A stretch of 64,000 nt of DNA from Mumia sp. ZJ1417 (GTDB lineage: Bacteria; Actinomycetota; Actinomycetes; Propionibacteriales; Nocardioidaceae), in the NCBI RefSeq assembly GCF_014127285.1, contig NZ_CP059901.1, forward strand, positions 186,001 to 250,000, written 5' to 3'. Shown here in pieces: positions 24,071 to 32,773 of this stretch. The position numbers and the translations under genes are program-made. Each line of letters begins with the position of its first letter. Positions within the stretch are counted from its first letter, which is position 1. The notes beneath the pieces are model-generated. The model saw only the letters and a program-made list of their open reading frames with translations. It searched no databases and was not told the origin of the DNA.

Positions 24071-24442
24071 ATGGCCGCCAAGTGGATCGAGACCCTGACC
24101 GGATCGCTCGAGCAGAAGAAGCAGTTCCGCCAGTACAAGGCCCGCATCGAGGCCCTCCCCGAGCCGTACGACCAGGCAGCGAAGGCGCTCGAGCGCTACC
24201 TCATGTACAGCTCGGGCCTCACCGACGGTGACACCTTCATGACGATGTTCGGCGACTTCGCCGACCTCTGGGAACGTGCCGCTGCCGACGAGACATCGGT
24301 GCGCGCGATCGTCGGCGACGACCCGGTGGAGTTCGCCGAGACCTTCGCCGCGGCCTACACCGGCAAGCAGTGGATCGACAAGGAGCGCGCCCGCCTGAAC
24401 AAGGCGATCGACGACGCTGCCAGCGAGCAGGGGGACGCGTGA
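24071..24442 (+). CDS. DUF1048 family protein
   Basis: 123 residues, all helical, with the DUF1048 pattern: EQKKQFRQYKARIEALPEPY near the start, KALERYLMYSSGLTDGD, then FGDFADLWERAAADETSVRA and KQWIDKERARLNKAIDDA. The family is almost always found between a PadR regulator and a DrrAB exporter and is thought to act in their regulation or membrane association; its molecular role is not established. The stop overlaps the GTG of the next gene (GTGA). Confidence 0.85.
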   Translation: MAAKWIETLTGSLEQKKQFRQYKARIEALPEPYDQAAKALERYLMYSSGLTDGDTFMTMFGDFADLWERAAADETSVRAIVGDDPVEFAETFAAAYTGKQWIDKERARLNKAIDDAASEQGDA

Positions 24443-25215
24443 GCACCACACAGACCCCCGCGATCACGATCCGCGGGATGGAGAAGTCGTTCGACGAGCT
24501 TCACGTCCTGCGTGGCGTCGACTTCGACGTCGCGCGGGGCAGCATCTTCGCGCTGCTCGGCTCCAACGGCGCCGGCAAGACCACGCTCGTGAAGATCCTG
24601 TCGACGCTGCTCAAGGCCGACGCGGGGACGGCGACCGTCGAGGGGTACGACGTCGCGACGCAAGCGGCGGACGTCCGCGAGTCATTCAGCCTCACCGGCC
24701 AGTTCGCCGCGGTCGACGAGATCCTCAGCGGCCGGGAGAACCTCGTCCTCGTCGCCAAGTTGCGCCACCTCAAGGACCCGGGCGCGATCGCAGACGACCT
24801 GCTCGCCCGCTTCTCGCTCACCGACGCCGGCGGGCGCAAGGTGTCGACGTACTCCGGAGGCATGCGCCGCCGGCTCGACATCGCGATGAGCCTCATCGGC
24901 AACCCGCCGGTGATCTTCCTGGACGAGCCGACCACCGGGCTCGACCCGCAGTCGCGCCTCGAGGTCTGGGACACCGTCAAGGGGCTCGCTGGCCAGGGGA
25001 CGACGGTGCTGCTCACCACGCAGTACCTCGACGAGGCCGAGCAGCTCGCCGACCGGATCGCGATCCTCCACGAGGGTCGGATCATCGCCAACGGCACCCT
25101 CGCCGAGCTCAAGCAGCTGCTGCCGCCCGCCGAGATCGAGTACGTCGAGAAGCAGCCGACCCTCGAGGAGATCTTCCTCGCGGTCATCGGCACGAACTCC
25201 AAGGACAACCGATGA
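24439..25215 (+). CDS. ABC transporter ATPase (DrrA-like), second set
   Basis: 258 residues from the GTG at 24439, which overlaps the DUF1048 stop. Walker A GSNGAGKTT (about 44-52), signature YSGGMRRRLDIAM, Walker B VIFLDEPTTGLDP and TTQYLDEAEQL follow in order. The C-terminal part is shorter than in the paralogue at 20021-20980 but keeps the LEEIFLAVIG tail. It forms an exporter with the permease that overlaps its 3' end by four bases. Confidence 0.9.
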   Translation: MSTTQTPAITIRGMEKSFDELHVLRGVDFDVARGSIFALLGSNGAGKTTLVKILSTLLKADAGTATVEGYDVATQAADVRESFSLTGQFAAVDEILSGRENLVLVAKLRHLKDPGAIADDLLARFSLTDAGGRKVSTYSGGMRRRLDIAMSLIGNPPVIFLDEPTTGLDPQSRLEVWDTVKGLAGQGTTVLLTTQYLDEAEQLADRIAILHEGRIIANGTLAELKQLLPPAEIEYVEKQPTLEEIFLAVIGTNSKDNR

Positions 25216-25985
25216 CCGCCACCGCGCACTTCCTCCCCGACACCGCCACGCTGACCGGACGATCCCTGCGCCACATCTCGCGCAGCCCCGACACGATCAT
25301 CACCACCGTCGTCACCCCGCTCGCGATGATGCTGCTGTTCGTCTTCGTGTTCGGGGGCGCGATCGAGACCGGCCAGGACTCGGACTCGTACGTGAACTAC
25401 CTGCTGCCCGGGATCCTGCTCATGACGATCGCCTCGGGCATCGCCTACACCGCGTACCGGCTCTTCACCGACCTGCAGGCCGGCATCTTCGAGCGCTTCC
25501 AGTCCATGCCGATTGCCCGCTCGTCGGTGCTCTGGGCGCACGTGCTGACCTCGCTCGTCGCCAACATGATCTCCGTCGTGGTCGTCATCGCCGTCGCGTT
25601 CGCCATGGGCTTCCGTACGAGCGCGAGCGTGCTCGACTGGCTCGCGGTCTTCGGGATGCTCCTCCTGTTCACGCTCGCGCTGACGTGGCTCGCCGTCATC
25701 CCCGGCCTGACGGCGAAGACGATCGATGGCGCGAGCGGGTTCTCGTACCCGCTGATCTTCCTGCCGTTCATCAGCTCGGCGTTCGTCCCCACCGACAGCA
25801 TGCCGGGCCCGGTGCAGTGGTTCGCGGAGAACCAGCCGGTCACGCCCATCGTGAACTCCATCCGGGCGCTGTTCGCTGAGCAGCCCGTCGGCAACGACGT
25901 GTGGATCGCGCTCGCGTGGTGCGTCGGGCTCCTGGTCGTGGCGTTCGTCGGGGCGATGGCCACGTACCGCCGCAAGATCGCCTAA
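25212..25985 (+). CDS. ABC-2 type transporter permease (DrrB-like), second set
   Basis: 257 residues with six membrane segments, starting MTATAHFLPDTATLTGRSLR. Segments lie at about 30-52 (ITTVVTPLAMMLLFVFVFGG), 60-82, 108-132 (LVANMISVVVVIAVAFAMGF), 140-165, 175-195 and 230-252. The coupling-helix stretch FTDLQAGIFERFQSMPIARS is conserved with the permease at 19239. It is the last gene of the PadR operon; the stop is followed by a short GC-rich inverted repeat (GTGCCGCGCCGGGACCCGGC region) that might terminate. Confidence 0.88.
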   Translation: MTATAHFLPDTATLTGRSLRHISRSPDTIITTVVTPLAMMLLFVFVFGGAIETGQDSDSYVNYLLPGILLMTIASGIAYTAYRLFTDLQAGIFERFQSMPIARSSVLWAHVLTSLVANMISVVVVIAVAFAMGFRTSASVLDWLAVFGMLLLFTLALTWLAVIPGLTAKTIDGASGFSYPLIFLPFISSAFVPTDSMPGPVQWFAENQPVTPIVNSIRALFAEQPVGNDVWIALAWCVGLLVVAFVGAMATYRRKIA

Positions 25986-26055
25986 TGGGAGTGCCGCGCC
26001 GGGACCCGGCGTGGCACTCTCGTACGAGATCCCTGTCCGCCATCGAGGAGCCCGC

Positions 26056-26694
26056 ATGATCGAGACCACCGCCGCCCTCGGCATCGCGCTCGTGGCGCTC
26101 GGCATGGTGCTCACACCCGGGCCGAACATGATCTATCTCGTCTCGCGCAGCATCAGCCAGGGACCGGCGGCGGGACTCGTGTCGCTGCTCGGGACGATGG
26201 TCGGGTTCGCGGTCTACATGGTGATGGCCAACGTCGGGCTGGCCGCGGTGTTCGTGGTCGTGCCATGGCTGTACGTGGCGCTCAAGGTCGCGGGCGCCGC
26301 GTACCTCTTCTGGCTCGCGTGGAAGACCCTGCGGCCCGGCGGGCTCTCCGCGTTCGAGGCACGCGACCTCCCGCGCGACTCGCACCGGCGGCTGTTCACG
26401 ATGGGCCTGACGACCAACCTGCTCAACCCCAAGGCCGCGATCATGTACGTGTCGCTGATCCCGCAGTTCGTCGACCTCTCGCGCGGCGACGTGGTGGTCC
26501 AGGGGTTCGTCCTCGGCAGCATCCAGATCACCGTCAGCGCCCTGGTCAACGCGTCGCTGATCGTGGTCGCCGGAGGCATCGCCTCGTTCCTCGCGAGCCG
26601 CCCGTCGTGGATGGCGTGGCAGCGCCGGATCAGCGGCAGCCTCCTCGGGATGGTGGGCATCAAGCTCGCCGTGGACGCTCCCAAGCCCGCGTGA
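26056..26694 (+). CDS. LysE-family amino-acid exporter
   Basis: 212 residues from the ATG at 26056 with GAGGAG at 5 bases spacing. The first helix carries the family motif GMVLTPGPNMIYLVSRS (about 14-30), followed by GPAAGLVSLLGTMVGF; five to six membrane segments follow, including FTMGLTTNLLNPKAAIMYVS, the second conserved block of RhtB/LysE exporters. It probably exports an amino acid or derivative; the substrate cannot be read from sequence. It follows the ABC permease by 70 bases and may be on its own transcript. Confidence 0.87.
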   Translation: MIETTAALGIALVALGMVLTPGPNMIYLVSRSISQGPAAGLVSLLGTMVGFAVYMVMANVGLAAVFVVVPWLYVALKVAGAAYLFWLAWKTLRPGGLSAFEARDLPRDSHRRLFTMGLTTNLLNPKAAIMYVSLIPQFVDLSRGDVVVQGFVLGSIQITVSALVNASLIVVAGGIASFLASRPSWMAWQRRISGSLLGMVGIKLAVDAPKPA

Positions 26695-26795
26695 GCCGAG
26701 CCACGAACGACACCCCGGACGAGACTCATCACGTCGCGCGTGACACCGTGCCGTCCTACGGTAGGAAGACGGCGCGCGAGATCATTGGGGGCGGT

Positions 26796-27758
26796 GTGGA
26801 CGAGTCGACGGCCTCGTGGCAGCGCCGTGCGGCCGCGATGGTCATGTTCGCCGGCGCGTTCGTGCTCTGGCTGGTGTTCGTCGGGCTACCGACCGACGTC
26901 GTGCAGATCGTCGCGTGGCTGTGGGTCCTGACGATCGCGTGGAACACCGGGGCCGGCTGGCAGGCCCATCTCGGCTTCCTCAAGGACTGGTGGGGGCCGG
27001 TCGCGTTCCTGCTCGTCTATCTCTACAGCCGCGGGCTTGCCGACGAGCTGTTCGCGCTGCCCGTGCACGTCACGGAGCCGATCGTGTTCGACGAGTGGCT
27101 CGGCGGAGGCACGACGCCCTCGCACCTCCTCCAGGACTGGCTCTGCGACCAGCCGTGCTCGTACGCCTCTCCGCCGCACTGGTACGACATCATGCTGACG
27201 ACGGTCTACTTCACGCACTTCGTCGCCGGGCTGACGATCGCCGTGGTCCTGTGGATGGTGAGTCGCCGCGAGTGGATGCAGTGGATGCGGCGCTACCTCG
27301 CGATCAGCTTCGGTGCGTTGGTCGTCTACATCCTGTATCCGATGGCGCCGCCGTGGATGGCGAGCCAGGACGGCTACCTCTCAGAGGAGGTCGCACGGCT
27401 CACCGGTCGAGGGTGGTCGACGCTGGGGCTCGGCGGGTTCCACCTCGCGCTCGCGAACGTCGGCAACCCCGTCGCCGCGATGCCGTCGCTGCATGCCGGA
27501 CTCGCGGCGCTGATCGCGTTCTACGGGATCCAGCGGCTGCGCTCCTCGTGGCGGTGGCTGCTCCTGGCGTATCCGCTCGCGATGTCGTTCGCGCTGGTCT
27601 ACTACGGCGAGCACTACGTCATCGACATCATCGCCGGGTTCGCGCTCGCCGGAGCGGTCCTGCTCGCGTGCGACGCGTGGGAGCGACGGCGAGGTCACAG
27701 GCCGAGATACAGCGCGAGCGCCTCCTCGACGGCCTCCAGGTCCGCGCGCTCGAGGTAG
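26796..27758 (+). CDS. Membrane PAP2-type phosphatase (inositol phosphoryl transferase style, PAP2_3)
   Basis: About 320 residues with six membrane segments. Conserved parts are VYILYPMAPPWM (about 176-187), AMPSLHAG (about 227-234) and GEHYVIDIIAG (about 272-282), which give the catalytic His residues and the HxxxD acid of the PAP2 C2 and C3 motifs; this arrangement is that of the IPC-synthase-like PAP2_3 group found in actinobacterial cell-envelope lipid metabolism. The GTG at 26796 follows GGGGGCG closely; a GTG about 48 bases upstream is an alternative. The last 25 residues (after WERRRGHR) look like read-through of non-native DNA and overlap a gene fragment on the other strand. Confidence 0.8.
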   Translation: MDESTASWQRRAAAMVMFAGAFVLWLVFVGLPTDVVQIVAWLWVLTIAWNTGAGWQAHLGFLKDWWGPVAFLLVYLYSRGLADELFALPVHVTEPIVFDEWLGGGTTPSHLLQDWLCDQPCSYASPPHWYDIMLTTVYFTHFVAGLTIAVVLWMVSRREWMQWMRRYLAISFGALVVYILYPMAPPWMASQDGYLSEEVARLTGRGWSTLGLGGFHLALANVGNPVAAMPSLHAGLAALIAFYGIQRLRSSWRWLLLAYPLAMSFALVYYGEHYVIDIIAGFALAGAVLLACDAWERRRGHRPRYSASASSTASRSARSR

Positions 27759-27776
27759 CCGACCGGGTCGCCGATC
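27695..27776 (-). pseudogene. 3' fragment of a small gene, perhaps a PemK/MazF-type toxin
   Basis: On the minus strand, ending with the TGA at 27695-27697, the frame reads VRIGDPVGYLERADLEAVEE followed by ALALYLGL. A tail of this type (strand, then helix, ending in LGL) is common in PemK/MazF toxins. Upstream the frame runs straight into the palindrome array at 27780 and loses any family likeness, so only about 26 residues remain. It overlaps the 3' end of the PAP2 gene. Confidence 0.35.
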
Positions 27777-27779
27777 CGT

Positions 27780-27868
27780 ACTTTCCGTTGGGCCCAACGG
27801 AAAAGTCTCGCCCCACCGGAATGTTCCGGTGGGGGACGCACTTTCCGTTGGGCCCAACGGAAAGTGCG
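27780..27868. repeat. Triple palindrome array between convergent genes
   Basis: TTTCCGTTGGGCCCAACGGA and its two last bases AA form a perfect 22-bp palindrome at 27782-27803, repeated exactly 60 bases later at 27842-27863, where it extends to 30 bp (27838-27867). Between them CCCCACCGGAA-TG-TTCCGGTGGGG (27811-27834) is another palindrome. It lies between the stops of the PAP2 and DUF4446 genes and could stop transcription both ways, but the exact repetition suggests a mobile or recombining repeat. Confidence 0.85.
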
Positions 27869-27875
27869 CCAGGCG

Positions 27876-28304
27876 TCAGCGGTGGCGGGCCTCGGACAGC
27901 GCCCGCTCCTCCTCCGGGGTCAGGGTCTGCTCGCTGCTCCACGCGGTGACGCTCTTGGCGTACGTCCGGGTCTCGTTGCGGCCGTGGATCGACGTCAGGA
28001 CGACGCCGGATCCTGAGTCGTCGACCAGCGCGAGCGTCCACGAGAGCGCGCCGCCGGTGTCACCGAAGGCGTCGTACCGGACGACCGCCAGGTGCCGGAA
28101 GGTCTGCGCCTGCGCGTCGGCCAGCGCAGCCACCTCTCGCCGCAGGGCAGCGGTGTCGCGCGGCAGGTGGTCGACCGTACGGCCGGACCGGCCGCGCTTG
28201 GGTGCGCGCGACGCGGCGGTCGCCGAGACGAGAAGCGCCCCCGCGGCCGCGACGAGGGCGAGGATCGAGATCGCGAGAGCCACGATCCTCACCCTAGGCC
28301 GCAT
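27876..28304 (-). CDS. DUF4446-type membrane-anchored protein
   Basis: 142 residues: an N-terminal membrane helix (VRIVALAISILALVAAAGAL, about 5-25), a helical coiled stretch, and then the conserved block VVRYDAFGDTGGALSWTLAL with GSGVVLTSIHGRNETRTYAK, which is the signature of DUF4446. The function of the family is unknown. The ATG at 28302-28304 leaves only 17 bases to the divergent arcA start; a GTG 18 bases further in, with TAGGGTGAGG ahead of it, is a plausible alternative that would give the two promoters more room. Confidence 0.8.
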   Translation of the reverse strand: MRPRVRIVALAISILALVAAAGALLVSATAASRAPKRGRSGRTVDHLPRDTAALRREVAALADAQAQTFRHLAVVRYDAFGDTGGALSWTLALVDDSGSGVVLTSIHGRNETRTYAKSVTAWSSEQTLTPEEERALSEARHR

Positions 28305-28321
28305 GACCCTAAGGTGAGTGG

Positions 28322-29536
28322 ATGGACAACGGTGTCATCTCCCCCGGAGTTGCCAGCGAGGTCGGACGGCTTCGTACGGTCATGCTCCACCGGCCGGGGC
28401 CCGAGCTCAAACGCCTCACCCCGCGCAACAACGACTCCCTGCTCTTCGACGGGCTCCCATGGGTCGGAAAGGCGGTCGCGGAGCACGATGTGTTCGCGGC
28501 GGCGCTCGCCGACCGGGGCGTCGAGGTGCTCTATCTGCGTGATCTCCTCGTCGAGACGCTGCAGCATCCGGCGGCGCACGCGACCGCGGTGGCCGACCTG
28601 ACGGGTGACCTGCGTCTGGGCGACACGGTCTCTGAGTATCTCTCCGCCGCGTTCTCCGCGCTCGACCCCGACGGGCTCGCCGAGGTGCTGACCGCGGGGC
28701 TGCGCAACGATGAGCTCGACGGCGTACGGAGCGTGGTGACGACGCTGCTGCAGCCCGACGACTTCCTCGTGGACCCGCTCCCGAACCTGCTCTTCACCCG
28801 TGACTCGTCGGTGTGGCTGCGCGACGAGGTGGCGCTGACGAGCTTCGCGATGCCGGCCCGCGAGCGCGAGTCGCACCTGACGCAGCTCGTCTACGAGCAC
28901 CACCCGCGGTTCTCGCACGTGCCGCGCGTGCACGGCCCGCACCTCGAGCACCTCGAGGGCGGTGACGTCCTCGTCCTCGGTGACGGGGTCATCGCCGTCG
29001 GCGTCGGCGAGCGTACGACGCCGGCGGGGTTCGAGCGGATCGCACGCCAGTGCTTCGCGCACGACCTGGCGACCACTGTGCTCGCCGTCCCGATCGCGCA
29101 GGACCGCGCGACGATGCACCTCGACACGGTCGTGACGATGGTCGACGTCGACGCGGTCGTCATGTATCCGGCGGTCGCCGACACGCTCCAGGCGTACGCG
29201 GTCACCGACGGCCACGGGACCGACCTGGCCATCGACGGGCCGGCGCCGTTCCTCGAGGCGGCCGCGAAGGCGCTGCAGATCGACCGGCTGCGCGTCATCG
29301 ACACCGGCCTCGACGCCGTGACCGCCGAGCGGGAGCAGTGGGACGACGGCAACAACACCCTCGCGATCGCGCCGCGGCTCGCTGTGGCGTACGAGCGCAA
29401 CGTCGAGACGAACGCGCGGATGGAGGCGGCCGGGATCGAGGTCATCCGGATCCCCGGCTCGGAGCTCGGGACCGGGCGCGGCGGGCCGCGCTGCATGTCG
29501 TGCCCCATCTCGCGCGACCCCGTGGCCGGCGGTTGA
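28322..29536 (+). CDS. arcA: Arginine deiminase
   Basis: 404 residues, full length. The enzyme turns arginine into citrulline and ammonia. Family blocks are visible throughout: [15 protein letters not shown] near the start, [10 protein letters not shown] (about 157-166), [14 protein letters not shown] (about 210-223) holding catalytic residues, the [15 protein letters not shown] block (about 259-273) with the active-site His, and [10 protein letters not shown] with nucleophile C391. The start ATG has AAGGTGA 5 bases upstream. No ornithine carbamoyltransferase or carbamate kinase gene follows, so the pathway to ATP would need genes elsewhere. The promoter must overlap the first codons of the divergent DUF4446 gene. 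Confidence 0.93.
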   Translation: MDNGVISPGVASEVGRLRTVMLHRPGPELKRLTPRNNDSLLFDGLPWVGKAVAEHDVFAAALADRGVEVLYLRDLLVETLQHPAAHATAVADLTGDLRLGDTVSEYLSAAFSALDPDGLAEVLTAGLRNDELDGVRSVVTTLLQPDDFLVDPLPNLLFTRDSSVWLRDEVALTSFAMPARERESHLTQLVYEHHPRFSHVPRVHGPHLEHLEGGDVLVLGDGVIAVGVGERTTPAGFERIARQCFAHDLATTVLAVPIAQDRATMHLDTVVTMVDVDAVVMYPAVADTLQAYAVTDGHGTDLAIDGPAPFLEAAAKALQIDRLRVIDTGLDAVTAEREQWDDGNNTLAIAPRLAVAYERNVETNARMEAAGIEVIRIPGSELGTGRGGPRCMSCPISRDPVAGG

Positions 29537-29643
29537 GCCTTTCGCTCTGAGACGCCCCTCGCGGAATGAAGCCGGATCCCATGTGGTTAGTTGCTATGCG
29601 GAACTGGTCACTGCCGACGTGGCCGCCATGACAGGGGGCCCCG

Positions 29644-31191
29644 GTGATCTCGACAGCGCGACGCACGCACTATCGAGTCACACTCGCCGTCCTGTGCGTC
29701 GGCGTCGCCTCGTTCGCGCTCGTGCAGTCGATGACCATCCCGGTTCTCCCGCGTATCCAGGACGAGCTCGGCACGAACCCGACGACGGTCACCTGGGTCG
29801 TCACCGCGTACCTCGTCTCCGCGTCCATCTTCACGCCGCTGGCCGGACGCCTCGGGGACGCGACCGGCAAGGAGCGCGTGCTCGTGTACGCGCTCGGGCT
29901 GCTCGCCGTCGGCTCCGTGATCGCGGCGCTCGCGCCGAACGTGGCTGTGATGATCGCCGCCCGGGTCGTCCAGGGCGTCGGCGGCGGCGTGGTGCCGCTC
30001 GCGTTCGGGATCATCCGCGACGAGTTCCCCGAGCCCAAGATCGCCGGAGCGATCAGCTTCGTGTCCGCGCTCATGGGCGCCGGCGGCGGGTTCGGGACGG
30101 TCGTGGCGGGCCCGCTGGTGGGCACGCTCGGCTACGCGTGGCTGTTCTGGCTGCCAGCGATCGTGACCGGTGCGGCGGCCGTCGCGGCGTGGCTGCTCGT
30201 CCCGGAGTCGCCCGTACGGACGCCGGGGCGCATCCCGATGATCCCGACGCTCCTGTTCGCCGGATGGCTGACGGCGCTGCTCATCGGCATCAGCGAAGGG
30301 TCGCGGGCCGGATGGGCGTCGCCGCTCGTGCTCAGCCTCCTGGTCGCGGCGCTCGCCCTGTTCGTCGGATGGGTGCTGGTCGAGAGTCGGGCGCGCGTGC
30401 CGTTCATCGACCTGCGGATGATGCGTCTGCCTGCGGTGTGGACCGCGAACCTCGTCGCGTTCCTCATCGGCGTCGGCATGTATGCGTCGTTCGCGTTCAC
30501 CCCGCGGCTGCTGCAGACCGATCCCGACGTCGCCGGATACGGTTTCGGCGCGACGATCTCCGAGTCGGGCCTGCTGATGCTCCCCTCGGCACTCGGCGTC
30601 TTCCTGATGGGACTGGTCTCCGCGCCCCTCGCGCGCATCCGCGGTCCGAAGCCGGTCGTCGTGGTTGGCTGCTTCATGAGTGCGGTCGGACTCGGCTCGA
30701 TGGGTCTGGTCCACCACGAGCCGTGGCAGACGGCGCTCGCCAGCGGGCTCTTCGGCATCGGGGTCGGCGCCGTCTTCGCGTGCCTGGCGAGCCTCGTCGT
30801 CGCCGCCGTGCCGCCGGAGCAGACCGGAGTCGCGACAGGGATGAACGCCAACATCCGTACGATCGGCGGCGCCGTCGGCTCGGCCGTCATGGCGACGATC
30901 GTGACCGGCAACCTCGGACGTGGCGGCGAGCCCCGCGAGGGCGCGTACGTCGGAGGGTTCCTGTTCCTCGGAGCGGTGGTGTTCGTCGCGGGACTGGTCG
31001 CCCTCGCGATCCCGAAGATGACCCCGCGCGAGCTCGAGGACGGACTCGAGGCGGGTGCGAGCGGTCAGATGTTGGAGCCGTCCGGCGGCGAGTCAGGGGT
31101 GGCGGGCTCACCGGCAGCGACGTCGCCGTCCGGCGCCGGGCAGTCCAGGTCGAGCGTGAACGCCGTCATCGACAGGGACCCGTACGTGTAG
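29644..31191 (+). CDS. MFS drug exporter, probably 14-helix DHA2 type
   Basis: 515 residues with about 14 hydrophobic segments. The loop after helix 2 reads GRLGDATGKER, the MFS motif A, and WVVTAYLVSASIFTPLAG precedes it, as in EmrB/QacA-like exporters; VVQGVGGGVVPLAF is the motif C-like glycine-rich helix. It should expel drugs or other amphiphiles using the proton gradient. The GTG at 29644 is chosen, with GGGGGCCCC upstream as a poor ribosome site. The last roughly 45 residues are low-complexity and lie on the same DNA as the C-terminus of the dioxygenase on the other strand. Confidence 0.85.
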   Translation: MISTARRTHYRVTLAVLCVGVASFALVQSMTIPVLPRIQDELGTNPTTVTWVVTAYLVSASIFTPLAGRLGDATGKERVLVYALGLLAVGSVIAALAPNVAVMIAARVVQGVGGGVVPLAFGIIRDEFPEPKIAGAISFVSALMGAGGGFGTVVAGPLVGTLGYAWLFWLPAIVTGAAAVAAWLLVPESPVRTPGRIPMIPTLLFAGWLTALLIGISEGSRAGWASPLVLSLLVAALALFVGWVLVESRARVPFIDLRMMRLPAVWTANLVAFLIGVGMYASFAFTPRLLQTDPDVAGYGFGATISESGLLMLPSALGVFLMGLVSAPLARIRGPKPVVVVGCFMSAVGLGSMGLVHHEPWQTALASGLFGIGVGAVFACLASLVVAAVPPEQTGVATGMNANIRTIGGAVGSAVMATIVTGNLGRGGEPREGAYVGGFLFLGAVVFVAGLVALAIPKMTPRELEDGLEAGASGQMLEPSGGESGVAGSPAATSPSGAGQSRSSVNAVIDRDPYV

Positions 31192-31937
31192 CCGTCGACG
31201 AGCACCTCCGCACCGCGCCCGGACTGATCGGCCATCCCGGCGAGATAGAGGAGTGGCAGGAAGTGGTCCGGTGTCGGCACCGCGTGGCGGTAGTCCGAGT
31301 GCGCGTCGAGCGTCGGGATGTTGGTCGGGTCGTCGGCCATCAGCTCCTTGGCCGACTCGTTGAAGCGGTGCGCCCAGTCGTACCCCTCCTCGGCGAGTCC
31401 CCAGTCCATCCCGCCGAGGTTGTGGACGACGTTGCCGCTGCCGAGGACGAGGACGCCGTCGGCGCGCAGCGCGTTGAGCTTCTGGCCGAGGTCCAGGTGG
31501 TAGTCGAGGCCCTTGTCGGCGTTGATGCTGAGCTGGACGACCGGGATGTCGGCGTCCGGGAAGACGTGGGTGAGCACGGACCAGGTCCCGTGGTCGATGC
31601 CCCACGAGTCCTTGTCCTCGCCGCACCACGTCGGGTGCACCGCGTCGGACACCTCCTCGTACAGCTCCGGCATGCCCGGCGCGGGGTACTCCACCTCGAA
31701 CAACTCGCGAGGGAACCCGTAGAAGTCGTGGATGGTCCGCGGCGCCCGCATCGCGGTGACCGCGGTGGCGTTGATGTACCAGTGGGCCGACACGACGAGG
31801 ATCGCTCGCGGCTTCGGCAGGGACTCGCCGAGCGTGCGCCAGGCCTCGGTGTAGCGGTTGCGCTCGAGGGCGTTCATCGGGTTGCCGTGCCCGATGAATG
31901 CTGCGGGCATGAGCGAGGGAGCTGCGGTGTCGGCCAT
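31065..31937 (-). CDS. DODA-type extradiol ring-cleavage dioxygenase (YgiD-like)
   Basis: 290 residues from the ATG at 31935-31937 (MADTAAPSLMPAAFIGHGNP). Metal ligands of the LigB/DODA class III family are visible: HGNPM with H17, SAHWY with H52, and the catalytic GSGNVVHNLG block. SWGIDHGTWSVL and PTPDHFLPLLYLAG are further family blocks. It probably cleaves a catechol-type substrate such as DOPA; the true substrate is unknown. The fold should end near SMTAFTLD; the additional 28 residues (CPAPDGDVAAGEPATPDSPP and on) are unusual and overlap the 3' end of the MFS gene by 127 bases. Confidence 0.88.
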   Translation of the reverse strand: MADTAAPSLMPAAFIGHGNPMNALERNRYTEAWRTLGESLPKPRAILVVSAHWYINATAVTAMRAPRTIHDFYGFPRELFEVEYPAPGMPELYEEVSDAVHPTWCGEDKDSWGIDHGTWSVLTHVFPDADIPVVQLSINADKGLDYHLDLGQKLNALRADGVLVLGSGNVVHNLGGMDWGLAEEGYDWAHRFNESAKELMADDPTNIPTLDAHSDYRHAVPTPDHFLPLLYLAGMADQSGRGAEVLVDGYTYGSLSMTAFTLDLDCPAPDGDVAAGEPATPDSPPDGSNI

Positions 31938-32019
31938 GTCGCCATTGTCCCTTACGCCTTTCGGCCGCCGACAGGTAGTTGACTGTTCACCTAACCTCCT
32001 TGCGCTCGCTGCTCGAGCC

Positions 32020-32170
32020 AGTGGTGAGGTCGCTCTGTCGACAGAGGGAAGACCCCTGCGCTCCAGCGTCAGCCGTGCCCCGTCGGGGTCCCTGGGTGTC
32101 CCCCTCGGCGGGGCCGACGTGCGGATCCTCGACGAGGCGACAGGTAGGGAGTTGCCCCCGCGCGAGGTTC
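32020..32170 (+). pseudogene. Fragment of an acyl-CoA synthetase (AMP-binding) gene
   Basis: One plus-strand frame reads PSGSLGVPLGGADVRILDEA followed by TGRELPPREV, a typical piece of AMP-forming acyl-CoA synthetases near the A8 region. Nothing on either side continues the family, so it is a short remnant. The rest of 31938-32773 holds no supportable gene; a 10-codon-scale tail (WAFQWGGQDWKRRVQPLLED, ending at a TAG near 32386) may be another scrap, and CGAACCCGAG-type arms near 32395-32432 form a possible hairpin. Confidence 0.5.
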
Positions 32171-32773
32171 GACGCGGCCGGCTTGCCGCTGCCCCCCTTC
32201 CACCGAGGTGCGACCGGCGGCAAACGACCAGACCAATCCGCGGAGGATGCTCAGCACAGAGCCCGGGGGGTGAGGCCAAGCCTCCCCGTCGGTTCGGGTG
32301 GACGCGATTGGGTGGGCGTTCCAATGGGGCGGCCAGGACTGGAAGCGGCGCGTCCAACCGCTCCTGGAGGACGTCAAGGACGTCTAGAAATGCGAAACCC
32401 GAGCGCCACAACCGTCCGGAAGGGTCTCGGGTTGAATAGCTGCTCGGCGGCAACCCGGGCAAGCCGTAGCCAGTCCTCACCAGCCGTCGCCAACGTCTAA
32501 GCATCTCGAGCTCGCCGACGGTTCCGCACCTCGATGCTTGGCGTGTCCATCCACCGACGACGTCCGCATGTACAGGGTGCGCGAGCGCGCGCCGATTGTT
32601 GGGTAGGTCGGCCCTCTTTCACGCTCAGCGCGGCAGTTGGAGCTTCCGTTGCTGCCTCAGTCGGACTCGGCGGCGTCTGCGGGTTTTGACCCTGATCGAA
32701 AGCCGTTGTGCCAACGCGTGTCGCCACCCACGCTGTCAAGCAATTCAACACGGCCAGCAATACAGGAGGATCC

